This document shows, in pieces, positions 31,201 through 40,142 of a stretch of 43,145 bases of DNA. The notes below the pieces were generated by a model. The model did no database searches and was not told the origin of the DNA. It saw only the letters and a list, made by a program, of their open reading frames with translations. A program made the position numbers and the translations under genes. The stretch is taken from the NCBI RefSeq assembly GCF_016405885.1, contig NZ_JAEKGC010000017.1, forward strand, positions 1 through 43,145. Reading direction: 5' to 3'. Source of the DNA: Arthrobacter sp. MSA 4-2. GTDB lineage: Bacteria; Actinomycetota; Actinomycetes; Actinomycetales; Micrococcaceae. How positions within the stretch are numbered: the stretch's first letter is position 1; every line of letters starts with the position of its first letter.

Positions 31201-32433
31201 TCAGGTGAGGGAAACGACTTCGTAGGTATGGCCTGCTGCGCGCAGCCGCTCAACCAGGACGTCGCCGAGGGCGGTCGCTGGGGTCAGCGATCCTGCGGCG
31301 GGCTGCAGGCGGTCGCCGTCGAGGGCAAGTGAGAGCGCTGTCTCACCGGCCATCACGGCGGTGGCGGCGTATCCCGGGTCGCCGGGCCCCTCTGCGAGGG
31401 CCCGGTACCGCCTGCCGCTCTCGGTGGAAGCAGTCACCTGGGAACGGAACCAGCCTGAGCGCCGCGCGGCCTCGCTCGGGCCCTCACCGGGCGACGGAAT
31501 GACGGGGTCCAGTAGTTTCCTCGTGAGAGGCAGGGCCAGTGCGGCTCCGAACACCCGTAGGCCGAGCGCCGTCGCTCCGGCGGTGACGGCACCGGCGGGC
31601 CCCCGCCCCATACCCATCACCTCGCCGTACCGCAGGGACCGGCCGTAGGCCCAACCCTGCAGGGCGTTGCTGCGACGCACGATCCGCGTGTTCGCCGACG
31701 CCATGATGAAGGGCGCGGTTCGCAGGCCGTCCTCCGCACGGCCGACCCACCCCAGGTCCGCCGGTTGCCGGGTCGAGGGTTCCGCCGTCCGGTCCGGACT
31801 GAGGGAGTAGGGATCGCCCGCGAGCGATCGCAGCACCGGGTCCGACCGTATGCCGTCGAGCTGCCCACGCATCGACTCGATGGTGCCGCCGCTGAAGCCA
31901 CCCTTGGCCCTGGCGACGAGCTGCACCTCGGTCAGTCCGCCCGCGCCGTCGGCCTCCGCGGCCTGGTGTAGGAGCAGCACTGCGAGGTCTGACGGGACGG
32001 AGTCGTAGCCGCAGGCATGGACGATCCGTGCACCGGTAGTCCTTGCCAGGGCGTCGCAACGGTCGATGGCTTCACGCACGAAGGACACCTCGCCCGTCAG
32101 GTCCCCGTAGTGGGTGCCGGCGCGGGCACACGCCTCGACGACGGGCAGTCCGTACTTCGCGTAGGGGCCCACGGTGGTGAAGAGAACTCTGGTGCCCGCA
32201 GCCAGCGCAGCAAGCGAGTCAGGGTGATCCGAGTTGGCCTCGATGAGGGCCCAGTCGTGTGCGGCGACGGGCAGCCTGGACCGTACGGCCTCGAGCTTCG
32301 CTCTCGACCTCCCGGCGAGCCCCACGCGCCGGTCCGGCGGAGCGTGGTCCGCAAGATATCCGGCGATCAGTTCACCGACGAAGCCGGTCGCACCGAAGAG
32401 GACGAGGTCGTGGTCGCGCGCTGGGGCCTTCAT
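31201..32433 (-). CDS. saccharopine dehydrogenase-like NAD(P)-binding protein
   Basis: The 410-residue protein begins with a Rossmann motif (DLVLFGATGFVGELIAGYLA) and continues with VLFTTVGPYAKYGLPVVEACARAGTHYGDLTGE and ACGYDSVPSDLA, hallmarks of the trans-acting enoyl reductase/saccharopine dehydrogenase-like family. Related mycobacterial proteins act in phthiocerol/phenolphthiocerol lipid synthesis; many others have no known substrate. ATG 32431-32433 follows GGAAG by 8 nt. A longer frame from 32511 is less likely. It stands alone, with a strong hairpin behind it. Confidence 0.88.
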   Translation of the reverse strand: MKAPARDHDLVLFGATGFVGELIAGYLADHAPPDRRVGLAGRSRAKLEAVRSRLPVAAHDWALIEANSDHPDSLAALAAGTRVLFTTVGPYAKYGLPVVEACARAGTHYGDLTGEVSFVREAIDRCDALARTTGARIVHACGYDSVPSDLAVLLLHQAAEADGAGGLTEVQLVARAKGGFSGGTIESMRGQLDGIRSDPVLRSLAGDPYSLSPDRTAEPSTRQPADLGWVGRAEDGLRTAPFIMASANTRIVRRSNALQGWAYGRSLRYGEVMGMGRGPAGAVTAGATALGLRVFGAALALPLTRKLLDPVIPSPGEGPSEAARRSGWFRSQVTASTESGRRYRALAEGPGDPGYAATAVMAGETALSLALDGDRLQPAAGSLTPATALGDVLVERLRAAGHTYEVVSLT

Positions 32434-32577
32434 GGCAGCAGTCTTCCACGGCAGCGGCCGGTCCGGCGCCGGGAAGTGCCTACCTCTCTTGTAGCTGAAG
32501 CGCCTCGTCACCCTGAAACTAGATTCCAGATCATCACGGGACCGCGAGGGCCGATGCCCTGATCAATCATCAACTCC

Positions 32578-32610
32578 TCAGGTGTTGCGTCAAGTACACC
32601 TGATGCAACA
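32578..32610. promoter_or_regulatory. two interlocked inverted repeats
   Basis: TCAGGTGT (32578-32585) is complementary to ACACCTGA (32596-32603). TGTTGCGTCA (32583-32592) is complementary, with one mismatch, to TGATGCAACA (32601-32610). The arms overlap, so only one pairing can form at a time. It lies 145-177 bp upstream of the saccharopine dehydrogenase-like gene in a 383-bp gap with no other gene. A regulator binding site is likely; an RNA switch is possible. Confidence 0.45.
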
Positions 32611-32816
32611 GTCGATCAGCCCTCGACTTACCCGGCTTTAGGGTCCGATTACCGTTTCTGCAACACGAGAACGCGAGGGTCTAGACGCGATGCAACGCCG
32701 GCCTCCCGGGTCGTTCCGCTGAGGATCCTTTGATGAACGCTCCACGTGGAAGGTTGTAGGGGCGATGCGACAGAACCTTTGGGAGGTCCTGGTCCCGTGG
32801 CGCGGACCTGGGCCTC

Positions 32817-33107
32817 CTAGGGGATGACGCGGGCATGCTCTTCGAACCAGGGGGACTCGTAAGGGACAACACCGAACAGCAGCCCGGCGGGATCTTTCAA
32901 CACGACCCATGCCCGCCCTTCGCCAACGATTTCTGCACCCAACGTGACCAGGCGCTGAATCTCGGCATCCACATCGTCGGTCTCAATATCGAGATGTAAC
33001 CGAGCGGCTGCGGCTCCCACATTCTGAAGACCGACCCAGGACATTGCAGCGGTGCCGGCGAGGCCTTGGCTGTACGTAACCCGATTCTTCACTGCTCCTA
33101 TCGGCAC
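32817..33107 (-). CDS. VOC family protein, N-terminally shortened
   Basis: The 96-residue frame carries a good glyoxalase-like C-terminal module: ARLHLDIETDDVDAEIQRLV, then GRAWVVLKDPAGLLFGVVP, with His and a late acidic position as expected for metal ligands. The usual N-terminal strand and helix of the first beta-alpha-beta unit are absent. In-frame sequence upstream runs only about 30 codons before a stop and does not look like VOC. GTG 33105-33107 is the first possible start. Likely a shortened remnant, but it could be translated. Function unknown. Confidence 0.55.
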   Translation of the reverse strand: MPIGAVKNRVTYSQGLAGTAAMSWVGLQNVGAAAARLHLDIETDDVDAEIQRLVTLGAEIVGEGRAWVVLKDPAGLLFGVVPYESPWFEEHARVIP

Positions 33108-33321
33108 GTGCGGTAGCCACTCGATGGCCGCTGAAGAAGATGGAGCTCGTTTGACCCGTGCGGCAAGGATGCTCGGAAAGGTACGACTTGCGTGTGTTCA
33201 ACAGGGCTTCCGACTGCCGATCAGCTGTGTCGCCAAAGTTTTCTGTGACGTCTGCACAGGTTTTGTTCAGACCTAGATGGTTGTCGTCAGCGGGGGGTGA
33301 CCGTTTAGCCTTCCGGGTTAT

Positions 33322-34323
33322 TCAGGAGGGCCAGTTGGATAAGACCACCTTCCCGGTGACGGTAGAGCTCTCGAGGAGCTCATGGGCGCGCCGAAGTCCT
33401 TCGGCGTTGATGGGTTCGATGTGTGTTGTCAGGGTTGAACGGATGCGTCCGGCGTCAACCAGCCCGGAGAACTCGTTGAGTAGCTGATGCTGGTAGTAGT
33501 CGTGAGGTTCGAACAGAGGACGGGTGAACATCAGCTCCCAGTGCCAGGTGATGCTCTTGCTCTTCAGTGCGTCGATGCTGCCGCCGGACTGATCGATGGA
33601 TACGACCTGCCCGCGAGGTTTGAGCACATCAGCGATGGCATCCAGGTTCGTTGGAGTGAAGGAGGTGAAGACGTAGTCCACTCCATCGGGTGCCAGCCGT
33701 TTGACGTCGCCGGCGAAGTCGCGCGGGACTACCTCGTCGGCGCCCATACGTTGAACCCATTCCGAAGACTCAGGTCTGGAAGCCACGGCGATGACCTTCA
33801 GGTTTGTGAGGGCTTTGGCCAGTTGGATGATCAACGATCCGACGCCCCCCGCGGCGCCGATCACAAGGAGAGTCCCTGAGTCCGACGGAGCGATTTTCAG
33901 CTTATCGAACAGCGCTTCCCACGCGGTGATGGCAGTCAACGGCAGCGCTGCTGCATCAGCGTCGCTGAGTGACTGGGGTTTGCGTCCGACGATGTTTTCC
34001 CGCACCAGGTGGTATTGGGCGTTTGTTCCGGATCGGCCGATGGATCCTGCGTAGTAGACCTCGTCGCCGATAGCGAACCTGGTGACGTCACGGCCGACAG
34101 CAACGACGGTTCCTACAGCGTCGTAACCAATCACCCGGGGAGTCTCAAGAGACGGCGAGCCTTTCCGGACCTTCGTGTCGACGGGATCCACCGACACGGC
34201 ACGGACCTCTACGAGCAGGTCGAAACCGGTGGCTTCCGGCACGGGCAACTCGAGATCCCGGAGGCTGTTGGGTGAGGAAATGGGCAGTCCGGTGTCGAAG
34301 CCGACGGCTTTCATAGTCTTCAT
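33322..34323 (-). CDS. zinc-type alcohol dehydrogenase-like (quinone oxidoreductase family) protein
   Basis: The 333-residue protein belongs to the medium-chain dehydrogenase/reductase superfamily. The GroES-like N-terminal domain (LLVEVRAVSVDPVDTKVRKG, VIGYDAVGTVVAVGRDV) precedes a nucleotide-binding domain with VIGAAGGVGSLIIQLAK. The Cys/His zinc ligands of true alcohol dehydrogenases are missing, so it is probably an NADPH-dependent quinone or enone reductase. GAAGG lies 10 nt before the second Met (34312-34314), which is probably the real start; the first ATG at 34321-34323 is too close to it. No partner gene. The 207 bp to the next gene show nothing notable. Confidence 0.9.
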   Translation of the reverse strand: MKTMKAVGFDTGLPISSPNSLRDLELPVPEATGFDLLVEVRAVSVDPVDTKVRKGSPSLETPRVIGYDAVGTVVAVGRDVTRFAIGDEVYYAGSIGRSGTNAQYHLVRENIVGRKPQSLSDADAAALPLTAITAWEALFDKLKIAPSDSGTLLVIGAAGGVGSLIIQLAKALTNLKVIAVASRPESSEWVQRMGADEVVPRDFAGDVKRLAPDGVDYVFTSFTPTNLDAIADVLKPRGQVVSIDQSGGSIDALKSKSITWHWELMFTRPLFEPHDYYQHQLLNEFSGLVDAGRIRSTLTTHIEPINAEGLRRAHELLESSTVTGKVVLSNWPS

Positions 34324-34530
34324 GCCTTCAGGGTACTGATCGAACCGTACCTACCCGCAAGGTCTCCTGGTATCCTGACCTGCCGCGGGTTCACCGGCAC
34401 GACGACGGCCCGCCGGACCACTACTAACGGGTCCGCGGTCGCGAAGCAACCTTTGATGCCCACGCAGCCGATCCTCCTCGGGCATATCGTGTTTCTCAAA
34501 TTTCGGCGGTGGCGGAGATAAACTCCGGCT

Positions 34531-36045
34531 ATGGATCCCACACCTGTGGTGGAAATTGAGCGGAAGTACGACGTCGGGGACGGGACCGCGGTTCCGGCTT
34601 TGGAGCACCTGCCCGGCGTTGCCCGCGTGGACCCGCCGGCGGAGCACCGGCTTGAGGCCACGTACTTCGACACCGCGGACCTGCTCCTGGCATCGCTGCG
34701 CATCACGTTGCGGCGGCGGACCGGCGGCGGCGACGCAGGATGGCATTTGAAGCTTCCCTTGGACGCGGATGAACGGTGTGAGTACCGCGAGCCGTTGGGA
34801 GAGGAGGCCGACGGCGTCCCAGAACCGCTGCTGCGGTTGATCCGTGTCCACAGCAGGGACGCTGCCCTGGTTCCGGTGGTGCGGCTGCGGACCCGGCGCA
34901 CCGTTCACCTCCTCCGCGGCGAGAGCGACGGTGTCCTGGCCGAGTTCAGTGATGACCGGGTCAAGGCGAAGGTCCTCGCCCCGAAAGGATCCGAACTGCA
35001 TTGGCGGGAGTGGGAGTTCGAACTCGTCGACGGATCCCGGGAACTGCTCGATGCCGGGCAGGAGCTCCTTGCGGCCGCCGGCGTCCGGCCGGCCGGACAC
35101 GGTTCCAAGCTGGCACGTGCACTAGGCGCCCGCCTGAACCCCGGCACCGCGGCATTGCCCCCTTCCAAGCGCAAGGCTTCCGCCGCCGACGTCCTGCTTG
35201 CCTGCCTCCGGGAGCAGGTCCAGGCGCTGAAGGATCAGGACCCCCGGGTGCGGTTGGACGCCCCCGCCGCGGTCCACGGAATGCGGGTCGCCACCCGGCG
35301 CATACGCTCAGTGCTGGCGACCTACCGCGGACTGCTGGCCGACGCCGACGCGGTGAATCTCCTGCGCCAGGAGTTGAAGTGGCTGGCCGGTGTTCTCGGC
35401 GAAGCCCGGGACGCCGAAGTCATGCATGAACGGCTCAAGGACCTGGTCGCCGCGGAGCCCGTCGAACTGGTCATGGGTCCCGTCATTCGCAGGATCGATC
35501 TGCAGCTCGGAGCCGATTACGAAAATGCACATACAGACGTGGTCAATGCACTGGACGGGCAACGGTACTTCCGTCTGCTTGACGCGCTCGAAGCCCTGCT
35601 TGCCGCCCCGGCCCTGACGCCGCTGGCTTCCGGACGCGCGCACAAGGTGATTCCAAAACTGGTCAGACGCGACGTGAAACGGCTGCGCAAGGCAGCCCGG
35701 GAGGCAGTGAGACATACCGCAGGAACCGGAGACGATCCGGCCCTGCACGAAGCACGCAAGGACGCCAAGCGCCTGCGCTATGCCGCCGAAGCAGCAGCAC
35801 CGATCAACCCGGCGCAGGCCGCCCAACTGGCCGACGCCGCCCACGGCGTGCAGAAAATCCTCGGCGACCACCAAGACAGTGTTGTCACCCGCGAGCTGCT
35901 GCGCCGGCTCGGCGCCGAAGCGTTCCTGCACGGCGAGAACGGCTTCACCTTCGGCCGCCTCCATGCCCTTGAGCAATCCCGCCCTGGAGGCCGAGGCCCG
36001 ATTCCACCGCGAATGGAAGAACTTCCGTACCCCGCCACTGAATAA
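34531..36045 (+). CDS. CYTH and CHAD domain protein
   Basis: The 504-residue product joins an N-terminal CYTH domain (about residues 1-200) and a C-terminal CHAD domain (about 220-490). The CYTH domain opens with VEIERKYDV, the ExExK signature of triphosphate-tunnel enzymes, and has further charged strands such as LRITLRRRTGG and EWEFELVDG. The CHAD domain has VHGMRVATRRIRSVLATYRGLL (about 248-269), KRLRKAAREAVRH and DAKRLRYAAEA, a helical bundle lined with basic residues. CHAD domains bind inorganic polyphosphate; CYTH enzymes hydrolyse triphosphates or polyphosphate. ATG 34531 lacks a close ribosome site. The Pls-like gene starts 123 bp downstream on the same strand. Confidence 0.92.
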   Translation: MDPTPVVEIERKYDVGDGTAVPALEHLPGVARVDPPAEHRLEATYFDTADLLLASLRITLRRRTGGGDAGWHLKLPLDADERCEYREPLGEEADGVPEPLLRLIRVHSRDAALVPVVRLRTRRTVHLLRGESDGVLAEFSDDRVKAKVLAPKGSELHWREWEFELVDGSRELLDAGQELLAAAGVRPAGHGSKLARALGARLNPGTAALPPSKRKASAADVLLACLREQVQALKDQDPRVRLDAPAAVHGMRVATRRIRSVLATYRGLLADADAVNLLRQELKWLAGVLGEARDAEVMHERLKDLVAAEPVELVMGPVIRRIDLQLGADYENAHTDVVNALDGQRYFRLLDALEALLAAPALTPLASGRAHKVIPKLVRRDVKRLRKAAREAVRHTAGTGDDPALHEARKDAKRLRYAAEAAAPINPAQAAQLADAAHGVQKILGDHQDSVVTRELLRRLGAEAFLHGENGFTFGRLHALEQSRPGGRGPIPPRMEELPYPATE

Positions 36046-36168
36046 ATAGCGGTCATTGAAGAAGGAACGCCTCGGAACTGCACCGGAGCTGCGCCACAAT
36101 AATGCAGGCGGGGGACGCGCCCGGGCGGCGATTAGCCGACCGGGCCAGTCCTCGGACAGAATGGGACC

Positions 36169-39100
36169 GTGAGAGCCCTCCGTCCGCAGCTGGCCCGCGC
36201 TGCCCATGCGGCTCCGCCACGCACCCTCGTCCATGTGCTGAGGGAAACCGCAGAACGGTTTCCTGACTCATCCGCCCTGGATGACGGAGATACGTCGCTC
36301 AGTTATGCGGAGCTCCTCGCCGAGGTGAAGCGGCATGCCAGGGCACTGCACGAGGCCGGTATCGGTGCCGGAGACAAGGTCGGCGTCCGAATCCCGTCCG
36401 GCACAAATGAGCTGTACGTGGCGATCCTGGCCATTCTGTATGTCGGTGCGGCCTACGTTCCGGTCGACGCCGAGGATCCGGACGATCGTGCCCGCCTGGT
36501 GTTCGAGGAGGCAGGGGTAGCCGGGATCGTGCGCGCAGGCGAGATCATCACTGCCCCGGACCGTCTCCGGCCCTTTTCCGCGCCCCGCGAGGCAACCCCG
36601 GACGATGACGCGTGGGTGATTTTCACGTCCGGATCCACCGGCACCCCGAAGGGGGTGGCGGTCACTCACCGCTCCGCGTCGGCCTTCGTGGACGCCGAAG
36701 CGCGCCTGTTCCTGCAGGAGGAACCCGTGAACACCTCCGACAGGGTACTGGCCGGGTTGTCCGTGGCGTTTGATGCGTCGTGCGAGGAAATGTGGCTGGC
36801 CTGGCGCAATGGAGCCTGCCTTGTCCCGGCGCCGCGGTCCCTGGTCCGGACGGGTATGGACCTGGGGCCGTGGCTGATCACCAACGGCATCACCATCGTC
36901 TCGACTGTTCCCACCCTTGCCGGGCTCTGGCCGCCCGAGTCGCTTGAAGCGGTCCGCTTGCTGATCTTCGGCGGCGAGGCCTGCCCGCCGGACCTGGCCG
37001 CCCGCCTCGCGGTGGAGGAGCGCGAGGTCTGGAACACCTACGGGCCCACCGAGGCGACCGTGGTGGCGTGCGCGGCCCGGATGGACGGGGCGGGACCGGT
37101 GAGGATCGGGCTGCCCCTGGACGGCTGGGACCTCGCGGTGGTGGACCCGGACGGGATCCCCGTGGCGGAGGGGGAGAGCGGGGAACTGATCATCGGAGGC
37201 GTGGGCCTGGCGAGGTACCTCGATGCAGCAAAGGACGCGGAGAAATACGCGCCCATGGCCACCCTGGGTTGGACCCGGGCGTACCGGAGCGGTGACCTGG
37301 TCCGCTACGAAAACGAAGGCCTTGTCTTCCTCGGGCGCGCTGACGACCAGGTCAAACTCGGCGGGCGCCGGATCGAACTGGGCGAAATTGACGCCGCCCT
37401 CCAGTCCCTGCCAGGCATCCACGGGGCGGCGGCCGCGGTGCAGACCACGGCCGCTGGAAACCAGGTCCTCATCGGCTATCTAGCGCCGGCCCCGGGCACC
37501 GCGCCGGATCTGGGCCGTGCGCGGGAACTGCTGGCGGATCTGCTGCCGGCGGCGCTGATCCCCCTGCTGACCGCCGTTGAATCCCTTCCAGTCAAGACCA
37601 GCGGAAAGGTCGACCGGGACGCCCTGCCCTGGCCGCTAAACTCGACCCCCTCCGAGGACTCCGGTCCGGGCCTGAACCTGGATCAGCGGACAGCATGGAT
37701 CGCGCAGCAATGGGCTGACATTCTGGGCTCGGCGCCGGAAAGCCTGGATGCCGACTTCTTCGCCCACGGCGGCGCGAGCCTGGCCGCGGCCAGGCTCGTC
37801 TCGGCCCTGCGAGTGCGCTACCCGACCATCACGGTCGCGGACATCTACGCACGCCCCCGGCTCGGCGCCCTCGCGGAACTGGCCCGCCTGTCCGACCCGG
37901 AGGGCGGTGACGAAGCGGCCGCCGGGGCGGAACGCACCGTCAAGCCCACCGCGGTGAAGTTCCAAATATTCCAGATCCTGGCCGGAATACCACTGCAGCT
38001 GTTGGTATCCATGCGGTGGCTGACGTACCTGATGGCCATCAACAACCTCCTCGCGTCCTCGGGGGCGCTGCGGCTGGCCCCCGTGGTGTCCTGGTGGTGG
38101 GTGCTTGCCTCCTGGGCCGTCTTCGTGAGCCCGTGGGGACGAATGGCCGTCTCGGCCGGGGTGGCCCGGGTCCTGCTGCGCGGCGTCACGCCGGGCAGTT
38201 ATCCGCGTTCCGGGAAGGTCCACCTGAGGCTATGGCTGGCCGAGCAGATCTCGGACCTTTCCGGCGCAGTCAGCCTTGGCGGAGCGCCCTGGATCCCTTA
38301 CTACGCGCGTGCGCTGGGGGTGAAGATCGGCAAGGACGTCGACCTGCATTCCGTGCCTCCCGTGACCGGGATGCTGAGCCTGGGTGCTGGATGTTCGATC
38401 GAGCCCGAAGTGGACCTCTCCGGGTGGTGGATCGACGGAGACCTGGTGCACATCGGGGACATCCGGGTCGGTCCGGGCGCCACCGTAGGCTCCCGCAGCA
38501 CCCTGATGCCCGGCACAAGGATCGGAGCCGGCGCGGAGGTTGCCCCCGGCTCGGCGGTCACCGGCAAGGTCAAGGCCGACCAGCGGTTTGCCGGTTCACC
38601 GGCACGACGCCTCGGCAAAGCACAGCACGACTGGCCCGACCCGCCGCCGGGACGGCCCGGTACGCGGTTCTGGTTCCCCGCCTACGCCCTCGCATCGGCA
38701 CTGCTGGCCACCGTGCCCTATCTATCCGCCGCTGCAGGAGCCGTGTTCGTGGCCGGTGCCATCGAAGGCCAGGACTCGCTCTGGTCCTCCTGGCCCGTGC
38801 TGCTGTGGGCGGTTCCGGTGGCGGCACTCATCTGGTTCCTCTTCAACATGATCCTCATCGCAGCCATTGTCCGGCTGCTTGGGCGCAACCTTGCTCCTGG
38901 CCACTACCGCGTCCGCAGCCTCACCGGTTGGCGGGTCTGGGCCACCGAACGCCTCCTGGACCTCGCACGGGACCTGCTCTTTCCGCTCTACGCCAGCCTG
39001 TTCACCCCGGTCTGGCTGCGGCTCCTTGGAGCCACGGTGGGCCGGAACGTTGAAGCATCAACCGTGCTCCTCCTGCCGTCCATGACGACGGTTGGAGACG

Positions 39101-40101
39101 GGGCGTTCCTGGCCGATGACACCATGATCGCCTCCTATGAACTCGGCGGCGGCTGGATGAAGATCGGCCCGGCCAGGATCGGGAAACGGGCCTTCCTCGG
39201 CAATTCCGGCATGACCGGGGCCGGGCGCAATGTCCCGAAAAACTCCCTTGTCGCCGTCCTGTCCGCGACACCGGTCAAAGCCAAGTCCGGGACATCCTGG
39301 CTGGGCAGCCCGCCGGTTCGGCTACGCCGGGCGCGGATGGACATGGACCAGAGCCTCACCTTCAACCCTTCGCTTCGGCTGAAAATCTACCGCTCCTGCT
39401 GGGAGCTGGGCCGGGCGGTCCCGGTCATCCTGACCACCGCCATCGCCGCCGGCATCCTCGCCGTCCTTGACCTGATCGCTGCGTCGAACGGGTACCTTGC
39501 CGCGGCGCTGCTCGGAACCGTGGTGATCCTGGGCGCCGGCGGTGTCGCCGCGGGAAGTTCCGTCGCGGCGAAATGGCTTCTGGTGGGCCGGATCCGCCCG
39601 GGAGAACATCCGCTGTGGAGTTCGTTCATCTGGCGCAACGAGGTCGTAGACACCTTCGTCGAGATGGTCACCGCACCCTGGTTCGCCCGGGCCGCCGCCG
39701 GCACCCCGGCCCTGGTGTGGTGGCTTCGAGCACTCGGTGCCCGGATCGGGCCGGGTGCCTGGTGTGAAAGCTATTGGCTCCCGGAAGCGGACCTGGTCAG
39801 CCTGGGCGCGAACTCGACGGTCAACCGCGGGTGCGTCATCCAGACCCACCTTTTCCACGACCGGGTCATGAGTATTGACACCGTCACCCTCGACCACGGT
39901 GCCACCATGGGCCCGCACGGGGTGATCCTGCCCGCCGCCCGGATAGGCGCCGGGGCCACCGTCGGCCCGGCTTCCCTAGTCATGCGCGGCGAAACCGTTC
40001 CTGCCGGAAGTTACTGGATCGGCAACCCCGTCAGCCCCTGGACCGCCCCGCCGGGCTCAGAACCACCCACCACCCCTGCCTCGAAAGTCCTGGCACGGTG
40101 A
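36169..40101 (+). CDS. pls: Pls/PosA-type non-ribosomal peptide synthetase (probable epsilon-poly-amino-acid synthetase)
   Basis: The 1310-residue protein has an adenylation domain (about 20-495: FTSGSTGTPKGVAV near 155, FDASCEEMW near 201, TYGPTEA near 289, TSGKVDR near 478). A carrier domain (about 510-585, FFAHGGASLAAA with the phosphopantetheine Ser) follows. A long membrane part with three intervening soluble hexapeptide-like domains (for example IGAGAEVAPGSAVTG and IGAGATVGPASLVMRGE) completes it. This is the architecture and size of epsilon-poly-L-lysine synthetase. Hand alignment to GrsA gives the pocket residues D, A, E, S, I, G, T, V, V, K, a lysine-like set. GTG 36169. Its stop overlaps an upstream GTG of the peptidase frame by 4 nt. 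Confidence 0.88.
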   Translation: MRALRPQLARAAHAAPPRTLVHVLRETAERFPDSSALDDGDTSLSYAELLAEVKRHARALHEAGIGAGDKVGVRIPSGTNELYVAILAILYVGAAYVPVDAEDPDDRARLVFEEAGVAGIVRAGEIITAPDRLRPFSAPREATPDDDAWVIFTSGSTGTPKGVAVTHRSASAFVDAEARLFLQEEPVNTSDRVLAGLSVAFDASCEEMWLAWRNGACLVPAPRSLVRTGMDLGPWLITNGITIVSTVPTLAGLWPPESLEAVRLLIFGGEACPPDLAARLAVEEREVWNTYGPTEATVVACAARMDGAGPVRIGLPLDGWDLAVVDPDGIPVAEGESGELIIGGVGLARYLDAAKDAEKYAPMATLGWTRAYRSGDLVRYENEGLVFLGRADDQVKLGGRRIELGEIDAALQSLPGIHGAAAAVQTTAAGNQVLIGYLAPAPGTAPDLGRARELLADLLPAALIPLLTAVESLPVKTSGKVDRDALPWPLNSTPSEDSGPGLNLDQRTAWIAQQWADILGSAPESLDADFFAHGGASLAAARLVSALRVRYPTITVADIYARPRLGALAELARLSDPEGGDEAAAGAERTVKPTAVKFQIFQILAGIPLQLLVSMRWLTYLMAINNLLASSGALRLAPVVSWWWVLASWAVFVSPWGRMAVSAGVARVLLRGVTPGSYPRSGKVHLRLWLAEQISDLSGAVSLGGAPWIPYYARALGVKIGKDVDLHSVPPVTGMLSLGAGCSIEPEVDLSGWWIDGDLVHIGDIRVGPGATVGSRSTLMPGTRIGAGAEVAPGSAVTGKVKADQRFAGSPARRLGKAQHDWPDPPPGRPGTRFWFPAYALASALLATVPYLSAAAGAVFVAGAIEGQDSLWSSWPVLLWAVPVAALIWFLFNMILIAAIVRLLGRNLAPGHYRVRSLTGWRVWATERLLDLARDLLFPLYASLFTPVWLRLLGATVGRNVEASTVLLLPSMTTVGDGAFLADDTMIASYELGGGWMKIGPARIGKRAFLGNSGMTGAGRNVPKNSLVAVLSATPVKAKSGTSWLGSPPVRLRRARMDMDQSLTFNPSLRLKIYRSCWELGRAVPVILTTAIAAGILAVLDLIAASNGYLAAALLGTVVILGAGGVAAGSSVAAKWLLVGRIRPGEHPLWSSFIWRNEVVDTFVEMVTAPWFARAAAGTPALVWWLRALGARIGPGAWCESYWLPEADLVSLGANSTVNRGCVIQTHLFHDRVMSIDTVTLDHGATMGPHGVILPAARIGAGATVGPASLVMRGETVPAGSYWIGNPVSPWTAPPGSEPPTTPASKVLAR

Positions 40102-40142
40102 CCCTCGACCGCCAGCCCGCGCCCACTGAAGGAACCACGAGC

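Noticed and set aside
35308..36234. 308-codon minus-strand open frame
   Set aside because: Antisense to the CHAD domain, whose motifs are clear on the plus strand.
36268..37422. 384-codon minus-strand open frame opposite the synthetase
   Set aside because: It is opposite strongly conserved adenylation motifs, and its residues are low-complexity Gly/Arg/Asp with no family.
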